A stretch of DNA of 46,408 nt from Spirochaeta sp. (lineage in GTDB: Bacteria; Myxococcota_A; UBA9160; UBA4427), in the NCBI GenBank assembly GCA_002691025.1, contig NZGT01000100.1, forward strand, positions 6,973 to 53,380. The letters are read 5' to 3'. This document shows positions 42,275 through 46,408 of the stretch, piece by piece. The translations under genes were made by a program, and so were the position numbers. How positions within the stretch are numbered: the stretch's first letter is position 1; every line of letters begins with the position of its first letter. The notes under the pieces were generated by a model. The model searched no databases and was not told where the DNA came from. It saw nothing but the letters and a program-made list of their open reading frames with translations.

Positions 42275-43045
42275 ATGGATAGTGCCGATCTAAAGAAAGC
42301 GGCCGAAATCGCGAGCCGGGCCTGTGATCAAGCCAGAGCCGAAATCCTCCCCCGATTTCGCGACGTCGCGGTCGAATTCAAGGCCGATGGCACTCCGGTC
42401 ACCGAGGCCGACCGTGCCGCGGAACGCGTGATTCGAGAGATTCTCCAGGAGGCCTATCCGGATTTTGGTCTCTTGGGAGAAGAATACGGCGAAGAAAGCA
42501 GCGGTGACCCCGGGCAACCCAAGTGGATCATCGATCCCATCGATGGCACGATTTCTTTTTCCAGGGGAATCCCTCTTTTCGGGACCCTGATCGCTCTGAT
42601 GGAGGACGAGAAGCCGGTGGTGGGGATCATCGACCTGCCCGCGCTGGACGAGCGCTATGTCAGCTGGTCGGGTGGGGGGTGCTCGCGAAACGGTCAACCG
42701 ATCCGGGCCTCCCGGGCGGAACGCCTGGATCGGGCCCTGATCTCGGTGGGGGATCCCATCTGCTTTGAGTGGGCTGGCTGCCGCCCGGTCTTGGATCGCC
42801 TCCAAAGTACCGTGCCCCTGGTTCGCGGCTACACCGACGCCTTTGGGCACGCCATGGTGCTGACCGGTGCACTCGACGCCATGGTGGACTGCGATCTCAA
42901 CCCCTGGGACGCAGCAGCCACTCAACTGATGGCTGTCGAGGCGGGCGGTGCCTGCGTGACCCGCCGAGGCGCGCGCGGACGGCTGGATCTGATTTTCGGC
43001 AGCCCTGCCTTGGTCGAGCAGATCGTGGAGTTTTTTGACGCCTAG
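42275..43045 (+). CDS. Inositol-monophosphatase-family phosphatase (HisN-like)
   Basis: Mg-dependent phosphatase of about 256 residues. It has FKADGTPVTEADRAAERVIR, the metal-binding LLGEEYGEES, the signature WIIDPIDGTISFSRGIPLFG, and near the end LNPWDAAATQLMAVEAGG with the last Asp ligand. The ISFSRGIP form fits the group that includes bacterial histidinol-phosphate phosphatase HisN, as well as inositol phosphatases. The substrate is unresolved. The start is ATG at 42275 or TTG at 42266, the latter with GGGGAT at better spacing. Confidence 0.88.
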   Translation: MDSADLKKAAEIASRACDQARAEILPRFRDVAVEFKADGTPVTEADRAAERVIREILQEAYPDFGLLGEEYGEESSGDPGQPKWIIDPIDGTISFSRGIPLFGTLIALMEDEKPVVGIIDLPALDERYVSWSGGGCSRNGQPIRASRAERLDRALISVGDPICFEWAGCRPVLDRLQSTVPLVRGYTDAFGHAMVLTGALDAMVDCDLNPWDAAATQLMAVEAGGACVTRRGARGRLDLIFGSPALVEQIVEFFDA

Positions 43046-43128
43046 GGGCTCAGGAAACGCCTCGCGCGGAACCCAATCCCCGTGGCTGCGCTATTCTCAG
43101 CGGGTCCCACCCTCCGCACCCGACCCGT

Positions 43129-43154
43129 ATCCGTTGTGATGGATACAAGCGGAT
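43129..43154 (+). promoter_or_regulatory. Hairpin upstream of the acyl-CoA dehydrogenase gene
   Basis: ATCCGTTGT pairs with ACAAGCGGAT (one bulged G) around the seven-base loop GATGGAT, about 95 bases before the gene. It may be an operator or a leader structure. It is the only feature seen in the 203-base gap 43046-43248. Confidence 0.3.
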
Positions 43155-43248
43155 CCCAGTTACCCAAGGGGGCGCAGCCTCCAGAGGTCTGGAACCGGTC
43201 GATCACGGTGAAACTTTTCCCGAAAACCCGAAATAAGGACTTGGCTCA

Positions 43249-44898
43249 ATGACCGCGCACCCCAGTTTCGACGAAACCGCAGACCTTCTGGAAGCCTCGG
43301 AGACTCTCCTCGAGCGCGCCCTCTCCGCCGGGCAGGAACTCACCGGAGGAGGCAAGCTCATCGACGACCATCAAATCGTCACCGAACGCCTCGCCTACGC
43401 GGCCACGGAAGCCGTTGCGGCTCGCGAATTGACCAAGGCCGTCCATGAAATCCGAGCCGAGGGACGAAGTGATGCTTCCCTTGAATTGACAGCCGTCGGC
43501 GCCATGGGCCATCTGGTCTCCGGACTCCGAAACCGAATCTTCCAGGTCATCGATGAGCTCGGACTCGGCGACGAAACCATGGAGGATATCTTCCCCGCCG
43601 ACATGCGTGGGCTTCTCCGGCGCGCATCCAGTGAATCCCTCTATCGGGAAATCGGCCTCAACGTGACCAACAGCCTCGGGGCCAACGAGTATCCCCTGGA
43701 CGAAATGCATGAGCAGGTGCGAAGTCAGGTCCGCGAATTCGCAGCCGCTGAGGTCGCCCCCCATGCTGAACACATCCACCGTAACGACGAGTTGGTGCCG
43801 GAACACTTCATCTCCAGCATGGCCGAGCTGGGTTTTTTCGGCCTCTCGGTGCCTGAGGAGTACGGCGGAGTCGAGATGGGCAATCTCGCCATGATCCTCA
43901 CAACGGAAGAACTCTCGCGAGCCTCTCTGGCCGCCGCCGGCTCGTTGATCACGCGCCCGGAGATCCTCACCAAGGCGCTGATGGGTGGAGGCACCGAAGA
44001 ACAGAAGCAGCTCTGGCTGCCCCGCCTGGCGTCCGGTGAGGTGATGGTCGGAATTTCGGTCACGGAACCCGGCATCGGAAGCAACGTGGCTGGAGCCCGC
44101 TGCAAAGCAGAGAAAGCCGTAGTCGATGGAGAAGAGGGCTGGGTGATCAATGGACCGAAGGCCTGGTGCACGTTTGCCGGTCGAGCCAATGTCCTCGCCC
44201 TTCTCGCACGAACAGATCCCGACGCGGGACAGGGAGCCAAAGGACTTTCTCTTTTCATCGTACCCAAGCAGTCCTCCACCGAGCACGCTTTTGAGGAAAT
44301 CCAACCCGGTGGCGGGAAGCTGACCGGCAAGGCGGACGCCACGCCGGGCTACCGGGGCATGCACTCCTACACGCTTCAATTCGAAAATTTCTTCGTGCCC
44401 GCCGACAATCTCGTCGGAGGTCCAGAGGGTGAGGGTCGCGGCTTCTACCTCCAGATGGCCGGGTTTGCGGCCGGACGGCTCCAAACCGGAGGCCGGGCCT
44501 GCGGGCTCGCCCAAGCGGCCCTGGAAGAAACAGCTCGCTACGTGGTCGACCGAGAGCAATTCGGACAACCGATTTCACAGTTCCAGTTGACCCAGTTCAC
44601 CCTCGGGCAGATGGAGGCGAAACTCGCCGGAGCAAGAGCCATCACCTACGCGGCGGCGCTTGCTTTTGACGAAGACGAGCGAAAAGCCTCGACCATCGCA
44701 GCGCAATCCAAGCTGCTCGCCTGCGACGTCGCAGTCGAAGTCACCCAGCAAGGTCAATTGATGCACGGTGGCTGGGGCTACGCGGAGGAGTACCCGATCA
44801 GTCGATACGTAGTCGATGCGACCGTATTGCCGATCTTTGAGGGCGTAAAGCCGATTCTCGAACTCAAGGTGATTGGGCGAGCCATACTGAACGCCTGA
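43249..44898 (+). CDS. Acyl-CoA dehydrogenase, (2S)-methylsuccinyl-CoA dehydrogenase-like
   Basis: FAD enzyme that introduces a double bond into an acyl-CoA and passes electrons to ETF. The 549-residue protein is longer than the usual 380-400 because of an N-terminal helical extension of about 150 residues with DDHQIVTERLAYAATEAVAA. The dehydrogenase core has LGFFGLSVPEEYGGVEMGN, SVTEPGIGSNVAGARCKAE, WVINGPKAWCTFAGRAN and MHGGWGYAEEYPISRYVVDA. The likely catalytic base is Glu531 in PIFEGVKPILELK. The size and extension match methylsuccinyl-CoA dehydrogenase of the ethylmalonyl-CoA pathway, a moderate-confidence substrate call. AAGGA precedes the ATG. Confidence 0.85.
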   Translation: MTAHPSFDETADLLEASETLLERALSAGQELTGGGKLIDDHQIVTERLAYAATEAVAARELTKAVHEIRAEGRSDASLELTAVGAMGHLVSGLRNRIFQVIDELGLGDETMEDIFPADMRGLLRRASSESLYREIGLNVTNSLGANEYPLDEMHEQVRSQVREFAAAEVAPHAEHIHRNDELVPEHFISSMAELGFFGLSVPEEYGGVEMGNLAMILTTEELSRASLAAAGSLITRPEILTKALMGGGTEEQKQLWLPRLASGEVMVGISVTEPGIGSNVAGARCKAEKAVVDGEEGWVINGPKAWCTFAGRANVLALLARTDPDAGQGAKGLSLFIVPKQSSTEHAFEEIQPGGGKLTGKADATPGYRGMHSYTLQFENFFVPADNLVGGPEGEGRGFYLQMAGFAAGRLQTGGRACGLAQAALEETARYVVDREQFGQPISQFQLTQFTLGQMEAKLAGARAITYAAALAFDEDERKASTIAAQSKLLACDVAVEVTQQGQLMHGGWGYAEEYPISRYVVDATVLPIFEGVKPILELKVIGRAILNA

Positions 44899-44941
44899 TC
44901 ACGGCAAGAAGGCCCATGGCCTGACAGGTGCATGGGTTGAA

Positions 44942-46246
44942 TCAGCCTTCGTTGTAGAAGGCGGTCAATACGTCCACCATGGGGCCCACATCCTCGCTGC
45001 CCGCCATCTCCCGGCAGGAATGCATGGCCAACATGGGGTTGCCCACGTCGGCTGTCCGGATGCCGGTCTGGGATGCCATGAGGGGACCGATCGTAGACCC
45101 ACAAGCCAGATCACTGCGCGTGACGAACTGCTGTGGCGTGATGCCCTGACTCTGACAGAGGGCACTGAACAGACCTGCGGTCTCGGCATCAGTGGCGTAG
45201 CTCTGGTTTGAATTGAATTTGATGACCGGCCCTCGCCCCACGATTGGGTGATGGCCGGATTCGTGCCGGTCCGGGTAATTCGGATGAACGGCATGAGCCA
45301 TATCCACTGAAATCATCCGGGAAGCCGCTGCAGCCCGAGGCATGGCTTGCGGCTCGCCTCCTTTGTAACCCGTGGCAATGCGATCCAGGATGTCGACCAG
45401 GAAGGTGCCCGCTGCGCCCTGGGCGCTTCGGCTTCCGACCTCCTCGTGATCGTAGAGGACCGCGACACGGGTAAAGGGAACCGCCCCCTCAGACTGCGCT
45501 CGGATCAGGGACGCAATCGCCGCGTGACTTGAAGCAAGATTGTCCAGGCGGGGTGCCGAGATGAACTCCCCACGCGAACCGATCACGCTACTGGGCTGTG
45601 TGTCATAGAGCATGAGATCAAAAGAAAGGAGCTGCTCCGGCGATGCATTCACCAGCCCCTGGGCCCGAAGCTCCGTCGCCAGGAGTTCGCGCACGGGCGG
45701 CGCAGACTCCAGCCCCACCACCGGAACCACATGCTTCTGCGCGTCCAGCTTCAACCCCTTTTCCCGGATCTCGCGGAAGAGATGAATGGCCAGATTCGGA
45801 ATCCTGAGGAGCGGCCGCGCGAAGTCGATCAACGTCGTCTGGACTCCACTGCCGGTCTGAACGGCCACACGCCCTGCCATGGAAAGGTCCCGGTCGAGCC
45901 ACGTATGAAGCAGAACACCGCCATAGGGCTCAACGGCCAGCTGCCGATATCCGTGGGCCGAAACATCGGGATCCGGTTTCAAACGGAGGTTCGGCGAATC
46001 CGTATGCGCTCCCAGAATTCGGAAGCCGGCCTCAGCGGGTGAACTCATTCCCACCTGAAACGCCGCAAGGCTCCCGTCACCGCGGATCACGTAGCCACAC
46101 TTCCCGGGGCCGAAATCCCAAAGCGCGGTTTCCGAAACCGGCTCGAAGCCCGCGGCGGAAATACGCGCCACGGCCTCAGCGACAGCGTGGTACGGGGTCG
46201 GGGAACGATCAATGAAGGTCAGGAGATCAGGGACCATTTCAGCCAT
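44942..46246 (-). CDS. apeB: M18 family aminopeptidase
   Basis: Zinc-dependent cytoplasmic aminopeptidase (aspartyl aminopeptidase family) of 434 residues. The metal ligands appear in order: GAHTDSPNLRLKP (His81), FISAPRLDNLASSHAA, VLYDHEEVGSRSAQGA, ISVDMAHAVHPNYPDRHE, and LAMHSCREMAGSED at the end. The N-terminal LLTFIDRSPTPYHAVAEAV is diagnostic. It probably clips N-terminal acidic or other residues from peptides; in this window such a peptidase could finish proteasome products, although that link is only inference. It converges with the acyl-CoA dehydrogenase gene. Confidence 0.95.
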   Translation of the reverse strand: MAEMVPDLLTFIDRSPTPYHAVAEAVARISAAGFEPVSETALWDFGPGKCGYVIRGDGSLAAFQVGMSSPAEAGFRILGAHTDSPNLRLKPDPDVSAHGYRQLAVEPYGGVLLHTWLDRDLSMAGRVAVQTGSGVQTTLIDFARPLLRIPNLAIHLFREIREKGLKLDAQKHVVPVVGLESAPPVRELLATELRAQGLVNASPEQLLSFDLMLYDTQPSSVIGSRGEFISAPRLDNLASSHAAIASLIRAQSEGAVPFTRVAVLYDHEEVGSRSAQGAAGTFLVDILDRIATGYKGGEPQAMPRAAAASRMISVDMAHAVHPNYPDRHESGHHPIVGRGPVIKFNSNQSYATDAETAGLFSALCQSQGITPQQFVTRSDLACGSTIGPLMASQTGIRTADVGNPMLAMHSCREMAGSEDVGPMVDVLTAFYNEG

Positions 46247-46306
46247 ACCGGGAGAATAGCGATCCGATGGAAAAAGAGCCCGGGGCCTCTCCCCGCGCTC
46301 GGCTGA

Positions 46307-46408
46307 CTAGAATATGAACTCGCACGAGACCAGGGATCGACCGATACCCGGCGCTTCAAATCGAAACAGCAGATCATTCTCCACCAACCGGATCATGGAG
46401 CTGTACTC
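46307..46408 (-). CDS. C-terminal end of an unidentified gene (partial)
   Basis: An open frame enters from the right edge and ends at TAG (46307-46309). Only 33 residues are visible (from EYSSMIRLVENDLLFRFEAP to SLVSCEFIF), too few to assign a family. It lies 60 bases upstream of the M18 gene on the same strand. Confidence 0.4.
   Translation of the reverse strand, partial: EYSSMIRLVENDLLFRFEAPGIGRSLVSCEFIF

Noticed and set aside
43246-44568. A 440-codon minus-strand frame opposite the acyl-CoA dehydrogenase gene.
   Set aside because: The plus-strand dehydrogenase is unambiguous; the antisense product has no known motifs.
1-46408. CRISPR arrays, insertion sequences, integrases or prophage genes.
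   Set aside because: No regularly spaced repeats, transposase or integrase motifs were seen on either strand.

Overview
The window reads as a chromosomal segment of a diderm, non-actinobacterial bacterium of moderately high GC. LolA implies an outer membrane. PilT, MreB, RodA-independent rod-shape machinery, a TIGR02266-type PilZ protein, an ETF:ubiquinone oxidoreductase and a tandem alaS-pilT-recA-cinA-pgpA block are all at home in the deltaproteobacterial assemblage (Myxococcota, Desulfobacterota, Binatota and relatives). I infer such a lineage but cannot name it. No rRNA, tRNA, CRISPR array, prophage or insertion sequence was recognised.

Layout. 1-6936 (minus): alaS (cut by the window edge), pilT, recA, cinA and pgpA. 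7298-9393 (plus): ruvX, mltG and an SCP2-like gene. 9460-12223 (minus): class I lysyl-tRNA synthetase lysK and mreB. 12468-19767 (minus): a complete Pup-proteasome locus in the order mpa, dop, pup, prcB, prcA, pafA, followed by a small membrane-anchored coiled-coil protein. 19768-20597 holds no convincing gene but has operator-like repeats next to mpa. 20598-23828 (minus): ftsK then lolA, with ssb divergent at 24051.

24563-31010 is a long minus-strand series: lytic transglycosylase, lipase-like hydrolase, moaC, ECF sigma factor, its zinc-binding anti-sigma factor, a secreted PEGA-like protein, radC and a PilZ protein. 31387-36218 carries a histidine kinase, an unusual Lgt homologue, an unknown helical protein and etfD. 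36425-39220 is nrdJ (B12-dependent ribonucleotide reductase), preceded by a 1.1-kb gene-poor region with stacked palindromes. 40342-46408 has an F420:NADP reductase-like gene, a DUF971 protein, an alpha/beta hydrolase, an inositol-phosphatase-family protein, a methylsuccinyl-CoA-dehydrogenase-like acyl-CoA dehydrogenase, an M18 aminopeptidase and the end of one more gene.

The biological centrepiece is the Pup-proteasome system. PafA ligates Pup to proteins, Mpa recognises and unfolds the tagged protein, PrcA/PrcB degrade it, and Dop removes Pup. All key residues are visible: Thr58 of PrcB, the C-terminal Gly-Gly-Glu of Pup, the C-terminal Gln-Tyr-Leu of Mpa and the catalytic Asp residues of PafA and Dop. 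The downstream 142-residue membrane protein is a candidate undescribed partner. Acyl-CoA dehydrogenase plus ETF-QO, together with an SCP2 protein, point to lipid or branched-acid catabolism feeding electrons to quinone; the reductase at 40342 suggests use of coenzyme F420.
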